Notes under the pieces: model-generated
Database searches by the model: none
What the model was told of the DNA's origin: nothing
What the model saw: only the letters and a program-made list of their open reading frames with translations
Part shown: positions 25,696-33,773 of the stretch, piece by piece
Layout: each line of letters starts with the position of its first letter
Numbering within the stretch: the first letter of the stretch is position 1
Made by a program: the position numbers and the translations under genes
Assembly (NCBI GenBank): GCA_963737075.1
Contig: CAVTRI010000002.1
Coordinates: 868,001-932,000, forward strand
Direction of reading: 5' to 3'
Source of the DNA: CAVTRI01 sp963737075
GTDB taxonomy: Bacteria > Actinomycetota > Acidimicrobiia > Acidimicrobiales > Palsa-688
DNA length: 64,000 nucleotides

Positions 25696-25908
25696 CGCGC
25701 CGGCAGCCTCATCGGCAACATCCTCTGATTCATACCCGGACTCTTGTTGGCGCTCGGCGGTTGCCCCGGTGGTGTGATCCTGTGCATCTCAATCATCGGG
25801 ATCCCATTCGGCATCCAGGCCTTGAAGTTCGCCGGTCTGGCACTGGCCCCATTCGGCCGGACGATCGTCCCCAGAACCGGTGCAGGCCAGATGGGCCGCA
25901 CTGCGTAG
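25696..25908 (+). pseudogene. YccF-family membrane protein gene with an in-frame TGA
   Basis: Reading through the TGA at 25726-25728, the frame gives GNIL-stop-FIPGLLLALGG, then GGVILCISIIGIPFGIQALKFAGLALAPFGRTIV. This is the DUF307/YccF repeat unit, and the TGA sits exactly where the family has the Trp of its NIxW motif (TGG to TGA). Only one of the usual two units is present and no start with a ribosome site is clear. All other genes here use TGA as stop, so this is a nonsense-mutated relic. Confidence 0.65.
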
Positions 25909-26182
25909 GGGGGCCTGAGACGAGGTCATCCCAGGTCCAACCATGATGCGCGTGAGTGGACGCGCCGCACACCGCCCAAGAACGCACCCCATCCGTCGCC
26001 GCCCTGTCAGATCCAGATAACCCCCAAAAACGCACACCGAAACAATGCTTGCCCCGCCACACGCCGCCGGCACCGTGCGGCCTTCATCGGTCCGCAGCTC
26101 AAAATGTTGCCTCAACCCAGATCAACGCGGCTCGTCCTGTGCTCCAACACGGGTCTTCCAGGCACGAAAGTGCGCGCTACGG
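25909..26182. other. No recognisable gene
   Basis: Sequence between the YccF relic and vapC. Frames are low-complexity and nothing is recognised. Confidence 0.45.
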
Positions 26183-26572
26183 TCACGGCTCGGCAACGGC
26201 CGCGAGGCCTGTGGCCGCGTTGCGAAGCCGCCCATCAGTAGACACCAAGGTGGCGCCGAGTGATGCCGCGAGGGCCACGTATAGGGCATCCCGGACGGCG
26301 ATCCGGTCTGTGAGCCGCCATGCCGCGTCGAGCAGGGGACGAAGCGGCCAGCGCCTGGCCTTGAAACTGCGCAGTGCTGCAACGCGCTGTGCTTCGTGTG
26401 TGAGCTGGCCCGCCCGCTTGAGGCGACCCAGCGCCGACAGCACTTCGGCGTCGAGGTGGGCGGGAGTTGCCACACCCTCGGCCGCGAGCAAGTGCGCCCG
26501 GTAGGGCTCTCCCGGAGGAAGATCACAGATCAGGTCGACCACGGTGGCGGCATCGACAACCGCGATCGTCAC
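26183..26572 (-). CDS. PIN-domain toxin of the VapC type
   Basis: A 129-residue PIN-fold ribonuclease. The acidic metal-binding residues are recognisable: Asp in VVDAATVVDL near the N-terminus, Glu in DAEVLSALGRL, Asp in VRDALYVALA and Asp in STDGRLRN. VapC toxins cleave tRNA or rRNA and are held by a VapB antitoxin encoded just upstream. Here the start GTG overlaps the stop of the preceding short frame (GTGA), the usual coupling. That preceding frame has lost its own 5' end to an IS30 element, so toxin control may be abnormal. No truncation of the toxin itself is visible. Confidence 0.8.
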   Translation of the reverse strand: MTIAVVDAATVVDLICDLPPGEPYRAHLLAAEGVATPAHLDAEVLSALGRLKRAGQLTHEAQRVAALRSFKARRWPLRPLLDAAWRLTDRIAVRDALYVALAASLGATLVSTDGRLRNAATGLAAVAEP

Positions 26573-26733
26573 CGGCCGACAAGCTCGTCGTCTTCGGCAC
26601 GGGCGGCCGCGACCAACTCAGCGCCGGTCGGCCCACCCACATGGGTCGGCCCCAGCGCCCGCACGTGTTGTAAGGCAGGTTCAAGGGGTCCGCGCAACGG
26701 CTCGGTGAGCTGACCATCGTTGATGGAGCGCAT
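26569..26733 (-). pseudogene. Antitoxin gene of the VapBC pair, 5' end replaced by IS30 sequence
   Basis: A 54-residue frame ends in GPTGAELVAAARAEDDELVGR and stops in a 4-base overlap with vapC, as antitoxin genes do. The acidic C-terminal tail is what VapB uses to bind the toxin. The IS30 boundary at 26673/26674 falls inside the frame, so only about the last 34 residues are original and the first 20 are read from the IS end. The DNA-binding N-terminus expected of a VapB is therefore missing. A product might still cover the toxin but could not repress the operon. Confidence 0.5.
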
Positions 26734-27903
26734 CGAGGAGGACCCCCGGCATGCCGAAGCGGATACATCCAGACGTCGAGCGCGAGGTCAGACGACTCGC
26801 AGCCAAGGGCCACAAGCTGCGGGAGATCGGGCGGATGCTCGGTTATTCCCGGCATGCGGTAACGAACACGCTGCGGCGCGAACCGCTGCCCGCCGCGCCG
26901 GCGGCCTGGAGCGCCCCGCCAGGGCGGCTATCGCTCGACGACCGGGAGGAGGTCCGGGTCGGTCTCGAGCGCGGCGACACCTTCACGGCGATCGCCGCCA
27001 GCCTCGGTCGGGCGGTGTCGACGGTCTCGCGAGAGGTCAACGCCAACGGGGGGCGATGCGGATATCGAGCCCACGCGGCTCACCAGCGGGCCTTCGAGCG
27101 GTCGAGGCGGCCAAAAACGCCGAAGCTCGCCTACGCGCGGCTGGCCGCGAAGGTGGCCGAGTGGCTGGAACAGTGGTGGTCTCCGGAGGAGATCTCCGCC
27201 CGCTTGCGCATGGAGTTCCCGGACGATCCGATGATGTGGGTGAGCCACGAGACGATCTATATGTCGCTGTTCGTCGAGGGCCGTGGCCAGCTGCGACGCG
27301 AGCTCTCCCGTTGCCTGCGGAGCGGCCGGGCGCAGCGCCGGCCGCGCAGCCGGATCGAGAATCGAGGGAAGATCCCCGGGATGATCATGATCTCCGAGCG
27401 TCCGGCTGAGGTCGAAGATCGTGCCGTTCCCGGGCACTGGGAAGGCGATTTGATCATCGGCGAGGGCCATCGGTCCGCGGTCGGCACCCTGGTCGAGCGG
27501 ACGAGCCGCTACGTCATCCTCCTCCATCTCCCTGATGGACGCGAAGCCGAGAAGGTCAATGACGCTATGACGAACGCCGTCGTGGGAATGCCTGAGGCCT
27601 TCCGACGCACCATCACCTGGGATCAGGGCAGGGAGATGTCGGCTCACGCCCAGTTCACGATCGACACCGGCATCCAGATCTACTTCTGCGACCCTCACAG
27701 CCCCTGGCAGCGGCCCTCTAACGAGAACACCAACGGGCTGCTACGCCAATACATGCCGAAGGGCACCGACCTATCGGTCCACAGTGCCGACGATCTCGAG
27801 CGATTCGCGGTCAGCCTGAACAACCGTCCGCGCAAAGCCCTCGGATTTATGAAACCATCCGAGAAGTTCGCCGAGCTTCTTGCACTGACCGGCTGAATCC
27901 GCC
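26674..27903 (+). mobile_element. IS30-family insertion sequence, copy 1
   Basis: A 1,230-bp element. The left end GGCAGGTTCAAGGGGTCC and the right end (reverse complement) GGCGGATTCAGCCGGTC form an imperfect inverted repeat of the IS30 type (GATTCAA..GCAA). The right end matches the right end of the second IS30 copy for its first ten bases. The flanks TAA (left) and TCG (right) do not match, so there is no target duplication. A truncated antitoxin lies on one side and a truncated integrase on the other, so the flanks were not originally contiguous. Confidence 0.75.
26751..27896 (+). CDS. IS30-family transposase
   Basis: A 381-residue protein. An N-terminal helix-turn-helix (LREIGRMLGYSRHAVTNTL) and a second one (TFTAIAASLGRAVSTVSREV) are followed by the DDE integrase core: first Asp in PGHWEGDLIIGEG, second in TWDQGREMSAH, Glu in NENTNGLLRQYMPKG. 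GAGGAGGACC precedes the ATG. The gene looks intact and its stop lies inside the right inverted repeat. It belongs to the same family as, but is clearly different from, the transposase at 32173-33630. Confidence 0.93.
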   Translation: MPKRIHPDVEREVRRLAAKGHKLREIGRMLGYSRHAVTNTLRREPLPAAPAAWSAPPGRLSLDDREEVRVGLERGDTFTAIAASLGRAVSTVSREVNANGGRCGYRAHAAHQRAFERSRRPKTPKLAYARLAAKVAEWLEQWWSPEEISARLRMEFPDDPMMWVSHETIYMSLFVEGRGQLRRELSRCLRSGRAQRRPRSRIENRGKIPGMIMISERPAEVEDRAVPGHWEGDLIIGEGHRSAVGTLVERTSRYVILLHLPDGREAEKVNDAMTNAVVGMPEAFRRTITWDQGREMSAHAQFTIDTGIQIYFCDPHSPWQRPSNENTNGLLRQYMPKGTDLSVHSADDLERFAVSLNNRPRKALGFMKPSEKFAELLALTG

Positions 27904-28724
27904 TCGGTTTGACGCAACCGGTGACGGCGCAACGCCGCTACGGTTTCGGACTGCAGCCGGACCACCCGACGCCCGTGCGCCGTTTTCGGCTCAGAGAGGT
28001 GGACGCGATTCGATGCAACGACGACAGTCTGAACGACTGCCAGCCGACTGCGGCGAAAATCGAGATCCTCCCAGCGCAACCCAAGAGCCTCGCCGCGCCG
28101 TAGGCCAGTTGAGAGCAAGAGCAACCACAGCGGCCCGAACCGATCGTTAGCTGTGACCGAAAGGAAACGGCGAGCTTCGGGCACCGTCCACGTCCGCATC
28201 GGTTTCGTTTCGAGGCGAGGGAGCTCCAGAGACGACGCCGCCGGGTTGCTCCGAATCAACCCCCAGTCGACCGCCTTGGCCAGCGATTGTCGGAGGACCT
28301 GGTGAGCCAGACGCACCGACCGGGACCCGAGCCCGTCAGCACTCCCGTGACGTCCAGACTCGCCCAACTCGATATACAGGGCCTGTAGTACTGATGGCGT
28401 GACCTGCGCCAGGCGGAGAGCCCCAATCCGGGGCGCGATCCAGATACGGACCGTCATCTGATACAGGTTCAGTGTGGTTGGGCACAGAGATGGGCCTACT
28501 GACGTGAGCCATTCCTCGAGCCACTCGCCTAGCCTTTTTGGCCCTGATGTCACCACTTGGCCGTTCCCCACGTCGATCACCATCTGCGCCAAGGCGGACT
28601 CGGCTTCGCGCTTCGTATGGAAGCCACCCTTGAGCCGCTGGCGGCGCTTCCCTGTTGCCGGGTCCGGTGAGAGATCGACGGCATAAGACCACCCGGCCCC
28701 CCGTCGGAACACCCTCCCGCGCAC
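27904..28724 (-). pseudogene. Tyrosine recombinase/integrase truncated by IS30
   Basis: The frame begins MRGRVFRRGAGWSYAVDL, an AP2-like/SAM-like arm- and core-binding N-terminus typical of actinobacterial phage or ICE integrases. It continues through the box I catalytic Arg (LLSTGLRRGEALGLRWEDLD). After HRLRQTE it enters the IS30 right end and continues as antisense transposase. The box II His-x-x-Arg, the second His/Trp and the nucleophilic Tyr are absent and do not reappear beyond the IS. It lies 138 bases from the 3' end of a tRNA-Ala gene, the usual position of an integrase beside its attachment site. Confidence 0.85.
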
Positions 28725-28769
28725 GACTCACCTCCCGACCGACAATCGCTGCGCAGACCGTAGCAAAGG

Positions 28770-28791
28770 ATCCGTGATCAATCCGTGATCA
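28770..28791. repeat. Two tandem copies of an 11-bp unit upstream of the integrase
   Basis: ATCCGTGATCA occurs twice head-to-tail, followed by ATCGG. It lies between the integrase start and the tRNA, where integrase arm-type or excisionase sites are found. Confidence 0.5.
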
Positions 28792-28861
28792 ATCGGCTCC
28801 TCGAGGTTCCTTCAGCGGCGTCCTGCCGTGCGCGACACCCCCGTGACCTGCATCTTCAGGG

Positions 28862-28935
28862 TGGAGACGATGGGACTCGAACCCACGACCCCCTGCTTGC
28901 AAAGCAGGTGCTCTAGCCGACTGAGCTACGTCCCC
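28862..28935 (-). tRNA. tRNA-Ala (anticodon TGC)
   Basis: A complete cloverleaf can be written on the minus strand: acceptor GGGGACG/CGTCTCC (one G-U), D-arm GCTC..GAGC, anticodon stem CCTGC/GCAGG with loop TTTGCAA, a five-base variable loop, and T-arm GTGGG-TTCGAGT-CCCAT. The discriminator base is A, and CCA is not encoded. The 3' end faces the truncated integrase gene, so this is the probable insertion site of a lost integrative element. Confidence 0.95.
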
Positions 28936-29131
28936 GAGAACATGCCCCTCGTCCCGCCCTTTTCGTTCGGACACCTCCGAGAAGCAGGTCGCACAGCGCT
29001 TCGACTCCAGATACGTTACACGAGAGCGCAAGCACTATCGCCGCGAGGTCCGGGACCGGATGAGTCGGCTGCTACATCAGTCAGCGGCTCATGTACCGCC
29101 CCCGGCCGTCGGCGCAAGGCATCGAGCCGTA
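28936..29131. other. Intergenic, no feature seen
   Basis: Sequence upstream of the tRNA and beyond the end of the interrupted oxidoreductase gene. It should hold the tRNA promoter, but no hexamers fit well. Confidence 0.4.
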
Positions 29132-29744
29132 TCAGCCACGTGGCGAGAGAAGCGGCATGAACTCGTCAAGTCGTCGCATCGTGGTGTCTGCGCCGTGACG
29201 GTCCATCGTGGGCGGCGTCACGACCACACGATCGACGCCCAAATCCTCGTACGATTTGAGTCGATCAAGCGACGGATCCCCTGGCGCCCAACCCCAAGAA
29301 AAGAGAGTGATCGGAATATCGCCCGGATCCCGACCTGCCTCAATAGCAAGTTCTCGAAAACGCTGGATCCCGTCGCGCAGGCTCCCAGCAGTTCGCTCCA
29401 ATGGAACATCGATGGGCATCCACTCGTCGGCCTCCCGAGCAGCGATCCCCATACCACGGAGCCCGGAGTACCCATATCCAACGGGTATGTACCCCCTGGT
29501 CGGCTTCGGATAAAGCCATGATCTCGTGAAGCTCACCCATTTCCCCTCGAACTCTGCCGAATCCTCCTGCCACAGAGCCCGCAGCGCCGCAACGCGTTCG
29601 CTAAGAGCGTAGTAGCGCGCCGACCAAACAAGATGCGGTTGATGGTTGCGGAGCTCTTCTCTCATCCAGCCGACCGCTATGCCGAGGTGGAAACGTCCCT
29701 GAGACAACACGTCTAGCGACGCGACACGGCAGGCAAGGTCTAGC
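29132..29744 (-). pseudogene. LLM-class (luciferase-like, F420-type) oxidoreductase, C-terminal part
   Basis: About 200 residues of a luciferase-like monooxygenase-fold enzyme: LACRVASLDVLSQGRFHLGIAVGWMREE, then KWVSFTRSWLYPKP and GVDRVVVTPP. The 5' part lies beyond an IS5-type element on the same strand, up to 31301. Joining the halves at the target duplication restores the continuous reading EHDLLDLACRVASLDVL. The C-terminal portion is otherwise intact. Relatives reduce substrates with coenzyme F420 or FMN. Translation from the IS end is open but would lack the N-terminal strand and flavin contacts. Confidence 0.85.
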
Positions 29745-31026
29745 AGGGTGCGGAAAATCGGCTGTGCCGGGTGAGTGGTGACTGATTCCGGGGTGGTTGT
29801 GGGGTTGGAGGCGGCCGGCGACAAGGTCGTCTCGCTGGTGGTTGGGGCGGGGTGGCCGGTCGGTGGAGGGCTGTCACGGTGTTCTGCTGTCGAGGGCGGC
29901 GATTCGGATGATGTTGTAGATGGCGCCGGTCATGATGAACCAGGCTCGGTTGCGTTGTTTGCCGATGTAGCGAAGCTTGCGTCCGCCGGCCACGGTCTTC
30001 ATCCAGCCGAAGGGTTCCTCGATGCGTTTGCGGATGCGCTGGGAGATCAGGTGACCCCGATGTCGGGTGGTGCGCCCGTCGATGGCGCTGCGCCGTCGGC
30101 TGGTGTTGGGCGCCACGTGGGGGGTGAACCCCAGGTCACGCACGTCGGTCACGAACCCGGCCGCGTCGTAGCCCTTGTCGGCGGCGAGGGTGCGTCGGCC
30201 GCGCCGGGGCGGTTGTCGTCCCAGCATGGCCAGCGCGGCGTCCCGCTCCGCGTGCCCGGTGGCCGGGGTGAACTCGATGTCGACAATCAGGGCGTTGCGG
30301 TGTTCCATCAGCAGGTGCCCGGCGTAGGCCAGCTGGGCCGGGCTGCCGTCGGACTTGCGGGCCAAACGGGCCTCGGGATCGGTGGTGGAGGCATGGGTCT
30401 CGTTGCTGCGCCGCTGCCCGTGGTAGTCGACGTCGCGGTTGCGGCCCGGCCCGGCCGGCCCGCCCCCGGAGCCGTCTTTGGGTTTGAAGGTCTTGTGCGA
30501 CGCCCATGCCTCCAGCAGCGTGCCGTCCACCGAGAAGTGCTCGCTGGACAGGTAGCGGCGCAGCTTCGCCTCGGCCACCACCAGGGCGAAGAACCGATCC
30601 GCGATCTCATGGTCCAACAGCCGCTCCCGGTTTTTGGTGAAGGTGGTGGGATCGAACGCCCGGGCATCAATAGGCAGGTCCAAGAACCACTTGAACAGCA
30701 AGTCATAGTTCAACCGCTCACAGAACGCCCGCTCGGAGCGGATCGAATACAACGCCATCAGCACCGTCGCCTTCAGCAGCTGCTCGGGCGGCACACTCGG
30801 CCGGCCGGTTCGGGAGTACATGGCCTCGAACTCGCCGTCCAGCTCCGCCAACACCACCTCCACCACCTTGCGGATACGGCGGATGGGATGATCCGCCGGG
30901 ATCATCTCCTCCGGGCTCAACGTCGTCAACATCGCCAACTGCCGCTCCGGTTCACCACGCATACACCAAGCATGACAAGAACCACCACGAAACGCGAGCA
31001 CCTACAACGAGTTTTTCAGCACCCTG
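29745..31026 (-). mobile_element. IS5-type insertion sequence with YTAR target duplication
   Basis: A 1,282-bp element. The left end CAGGGTGCGGAAAA and the right end (reverse complement) CAGGGTGCTGAAAA match at 13 of 14 positions. The flanks are CTAG (29741-29744) and TTAG (31027-31030), both fitting the YTAR target known for IS5-subgroup elements, with one change since insertion. It interrupts a luciferase-like oxidoreductase gene. Confidence 0.88.
29874..30962 (-). CDS. IS5-family transposase (DUF772 plus DDE domain)
   Basis: About 362 residues from ATG 30962 (the frame is open to 31001; ATG 30932 is an alternative). The N-terminal DUF772 segment (RPSVPPEQLLKATVLMALYSIRSER) precedes the catalytic domain with Asp in HFSVDGTLLEAWAS, Asp in LAADKGYDAAGF and Glu in RIEEPFGWMK. 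The gene appears intact, with no frame change. Length and motifs are standard for the family, so the element may still be mobile. Confidence 0.92.
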   Translation of the reverse strand: MRGEPERQLAMLTTLSPEEMIPADHPIRRIRKVVEVVLAELDGEFEAMYSRTGRPSVPPEQLLKATVLMALYSIRSERAFCERLNYDLLFKWFLDLPIDARAFDPTTFTKNRERLLDHEIADRFFALVVAEAKLRRYLSSEHFSVDGTLLEAWASHKTFKPKDGSGGGPAGPGRNRDVDYHGQRRSNETHASTTDPEARLARKSDGSPAQLAYAGHLLMEHRNALIVDIEFTPATGHAERDAALAMLGRQPPRRGRRTLAADKGYDAAGFVTDVRDLGFTPHVAPNTSRRRSAIDGRTTRHRGHLISQRIRKRIEEPFGWMKTVAGGRKLRYIGKQRNRAWFIMTGAIYNIIRIAALDSRTP

Positions 31027-31301
31027 TTAGAAGATCATGCTCCAGCACCAGGGATACGCCGGTCCCGAGCGTCAACGACAATGTGGACCCCTGCCAATGC
31101 CAGTGAGACGTATGGATCCATGATGTGGACGTACGCGTCCGGTAGAGAATCGCCGAACGGCGGTACAGGGACCCGCTGAACAGGGATGTGACTGTGCTCG
31201 GGAAGCCACAGTGAGTCGAACCCGCGATCCTCGAGCTCCTTAGCCAGGATCGCGGGCTCTATGCCAGCAGCACTATTCGTTGAGAAGTACCCGACCCGCA
31301 T
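31027..31301 (-). pseudogene. LLM-class oxidoreductase, N-terminal part
   Basis: From ATG 31301 (AAAGGGGCAACG upstream) the product starts MRVGYFSTNSAAGIEPAILAKELEDRGFDSLW, then LPEHSHIPVQR, the first strand, helix and EH motif of luciferase-like enzymes. A one-base expansion in a C run at 31088-31091 shifts the frame. Correcting it gives LTLGTGVSLVLEHDLL, which continues directly into the C-terminal part across the IS5 element. So the gene carries two lesions, the insertion and the indel. A divergent hydrolase gene begins 200 bases away. Confidence 0.85.
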
Positions 31302-31507
31302 CGTTGCCCCTTTGTCTCGCGGATAATGCCTACTTCGAGGAAGCCGTCTTCCATTCGTACCACATCGGGATGTCGCCAGCTTTCCCATTTCCGTCGAAGC
31401 CGCGGGATCGTCGACGCTGACATGGCGTCGGGTAAATGTTCTTTCCGTCCGCACCGGTCCCTCACGATAGGGAGTGCTCGCGTCTCGTCGACGAAGGAGG
31501 GGCTCGA

Positions 31508-32165
31508 ATGGGCGGGTCGGAGGGGGCGACTGTGGTTCTCGTGATGGTGCCACCGCGGGAGCGTGGGTGTGGGAACCGCTCGTGAAGCAACTGGACGAAC
31601 GCGGCATCCAACATGCCGAGGTCGATTTGCCGACCGTGGACCAAAGCCGGGAGCCGACGCTGTCCTCCCACGACGACGCCGCGTATCTCCGTGCCGTCCT
31701 CGACCGCCTGGACGGTCCCCTCGTGCTGGTCGGTAACTCCTACGGGGGCGTTGTGATCACAGAGGCTTCAGCGGACCATCCACCCGTCGTTCACCTCGCC
31801 TACCTGGCGGCGTTTATGCCCGATGCCAACGAGGACGTCCAGGATGTATTGATGGGCAGCTGCTTCCCAGAGACGCTGGCGGGCATGCAGACGGCCTCAG
31901 ACGGTCGAATCGATCTCGACCCGGACGTCATGCGAAAAGCCGTGTTGCAGCAGGCCACACCAGAGATGGCCGACTGGGCGGTGTCCAAGAAGCGGCCCTG
32001 GGCCATGGGCCAGAGTGGTTCTCCGACTGTGTTGGGAGTCGGCTGGCGGACGATCCCGTCCACCTATGTCGTGTGCGGTGAGGACCATCTCCTAAAACCA
32101 GAGGTCCAACGGCAGTGGGCGGAATCGCGAGCGACCGATCAGATCGAAACGCCTTTCGACCACTG
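31508..32165 (+). pseudogene. Alpha/beta hydrolase, 5' part, frameshifted and cut by IS30
   Basis: ATG 31508 has a strong AAGGAGGGG site and reads MGGSEGATVVLV. The family's HG oxyanion motif should come next, but a missing base near 31543 (GTGATGG for GTGCATGG) shifts the frame. The shifted frame continues GATAGAWVWEPLVKQL, the nucleophile elbow GNSYGG, and TYVVCGEDHLLKP with the catalytic Asp region, ending TPFDH with the catalytic His as the last original residue before the IS. The family resembles salicylate/methyl esterases and haloalkane dehalogenase-like hydrolases. The 3' part resumes at 33665. Confidence 0.85.
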
Positions 32166-33664
32166 ACTGGGCTCAATCGATCGAGGCAACACCGGCTGTT
32201 TGGAGAGAGCGTAGGTGTTCGTCGAGTGCTTCGGCGGGAGTGTTCCAGTGGAGGGACTTGCGGGGCCTGCTGTTGAGCGCTGCTGCGACGGCTTCGATCT
32301 CCTCTGCTGACCATCGGCAAAGGTCCGTTCCTTTGGGGAAGTATTGGCGCAAGAGGCCGTTGGTGTTCTCATTGGTGCCGCGCTGCCAGGGGCTGTGAGG
32401 GTCGGCAAAGAAGGCTGGGATTCCGCTCTCGACTCTGAAGACAGCGTGGGCGGAGAGTTCCTTGCCTCGATCCCATGTCAATGATCGGCGCAGCTGCTCG
32501 GGCAGGGTGGTCATCGTCGCGGCGAGCGCGTCCTTCATCGTGATTGCTCCGTAGCCGGCCAGAGCCGGCCCGTTCTTGACGGTGTGCTTGTGCCTGTAGC
32601 CCTCTTCGCGGGGAAGGTGGATGAGCGTCGTGAAGCGGGTTGTGCGCTCGACCAGGGTTCCGATCGCCGATCGCTCGGGTCCGATGATGAGATCGCCTTC
32701 CCAGTGGCCCGGCACGGCCCGGTCGTCGGCCTCGGCGGGGCGTTCGCTGATCAACACGTCGGGGGTCACGTGCGCCCACGCCTTCTGGCGTGACCTGGCC
32801 CGCGGCACTCGCAGCGCCCGGCCCGTGCGCAAGCAGGCGACCAGCTCGCGTTCGAGCACCCCGCGGCTTTGCACGTAGAGGGCCTGGTAGATCGCTTCGT
32901 GGCTGATCCGCATGGACTCATCATCGGGGAAGTCGACCGGCAGGCGGGTCGCAATCTGCTCCGGGCTCCATCCCTGCACCCAGCGTCGATCCTTGCGGTG
33001 CGGCTTGTTGCGGCCTTTCCATTCCGGACCGGGCGGCCCGACGACTCGACCATCAGGGGTCTTGACCTCGCCCGACAGTCGCTCCTGCACGTACTCGCGC
33101 AGCTTGTCGTTGCCGCAGAGCTTGGCTGCCTTCGGGCGCCGGGCACGGCGCTCGGCGTGCCAGTGCGCGGTCGAAGCCTTATAGGTCGGCGGGTACGCCC
33201 GTGACGACGGGTTGCGACGCAACTCACGAGAGATCGTCGAGGGGCTCCGCCCCAACCGCCGTGCGATCTCTCGGACACCGACCTTCTGCGCGTGCCAAAT
33301 CGCGATGTCCTCTCGCTCGGCGAAGGACAGGTATCGGCCAGACACTGTCGGGGGAAGACAAGGGTTCACGCCGCCAGCGTGGCGAAACCACCTGTACGCG
33401 ACGGGGGATGACACTCGCGCCTCCACCGCCGCGTCCTCGGTTTTCGCACCCCGAGCGATCGACGCCCAGAACCGAACGCGGTCTTCCCCCCAAGCGATCG
33501 TCGGCGCGCCCGGTGAGGGAGTCTGTCCCCGATATATGCGGACGTCCTTCTGTCGGTTCTTCTTGCGCACCGATGAGCGACCCGCCGTGTTGACCATCCA
33601 TCCCGACTGTCGTGCCACGCACACCTCCATGATCGGGGTGTTGCGACGGCCGCTTGAATCCGCC
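32166..33664 (-). mobile_element. IS30-family insertion sequence, copy 2, with CTG target duplication
   Basis: A 1,499-bp element. Ends of 28 bases match at 18 positions and share the terminal-proximal TCAA and the inner GCAACACC; the right end begins GGCGGATTCAAGCGG. CTG flanks it on both sides (32163-32165 and 33665-33667). Removing the element plus one CTG restores the hydrolase reading frame exactly (PFDH-CPQLSHAEE). Confidence 0.9.
32173..33630 (-). CDS. IS30-family transposase
   Basis: From ATG 33630 about 485 residues (the open frame runs on to 33726, outside the element, so the longer start is unlikely). A helix-turn-helix (VGVREIARRLGRSPSTISREL) is followed by the DDE core: PGHWEGDLIIGPE, TWDRGKELSAH and NENTNGLLRQYFPKG. 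Compared with copy 1 it has a longer N-terminal region and an extra basic loop before the catalytic core. The reading frame is uninterrupted, so the element may be active. Confidence 0.92.
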   Translation of the reverse strand: MEVCVARQSGWMVNTAGRSSVRKKNRQKDVRIYRGQTPSPGAPTIAWGEDRVRFWASIARGAKTEDAAVEARVSSPVAYRWFRHAGGVNPCLPPTVSGRYLSFAEREDIAIWHAQKVGVREIARRLGRSPSTISRELRRNPSSRAYPPTYKASTAHWHAERRARRPKAAKLCGNDKLREYVQERLSGEVKTPDGRVVGPPGPEWKGRNKPHRKDRRWVQGWSPEQIATRLPVDFPDDESMRISHEAIYQALYVQSRGVLERELVACLRTGRALRVPRARSRQKAWAHVTPDVLISERPAEADDRAVPGHWEGDLIIGPERSAIGTLVERTTRFTTLIHLPREEGYRHKHTVKNGPALAGYGAITMKDALAATMTTLPEQLRRSLTWDRGKELSAHAVFRVESGIPAFFADPHSPWQRGTNENTNGLLRQYFPKGTDLCRWSAEEIEAVAAALNSRPRKSLHWNTPAEALDEHLRSLQTAGVASID

Positions 33665-33773
33665 CTGCCCTCAGCTGTCACATGCCGAGGAGATCGCTGA
33701 CATCCTTGCCCGAATGTGGCGAGCACCAGCCGCGGTGGCGCCGCCCACGATCCTTGCGCAGCAAGCTGGCGGC
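33665..33773 (+). pseudogene. Alpha/beta hydrolase, 3' end
   Basis: Directly after the IS30 copy, the frame reads CPQLSHAEEIADILARMW, the usual C-terminal helix of this hydrolase group (HSPxLSxPxExAxxL). It then continues, with no stop, for about 22 residues into the ABM-domain frame at 33774. Before the insertion, hydrolase and ABM domain were therefore one open frame. Confidence 0.8.
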
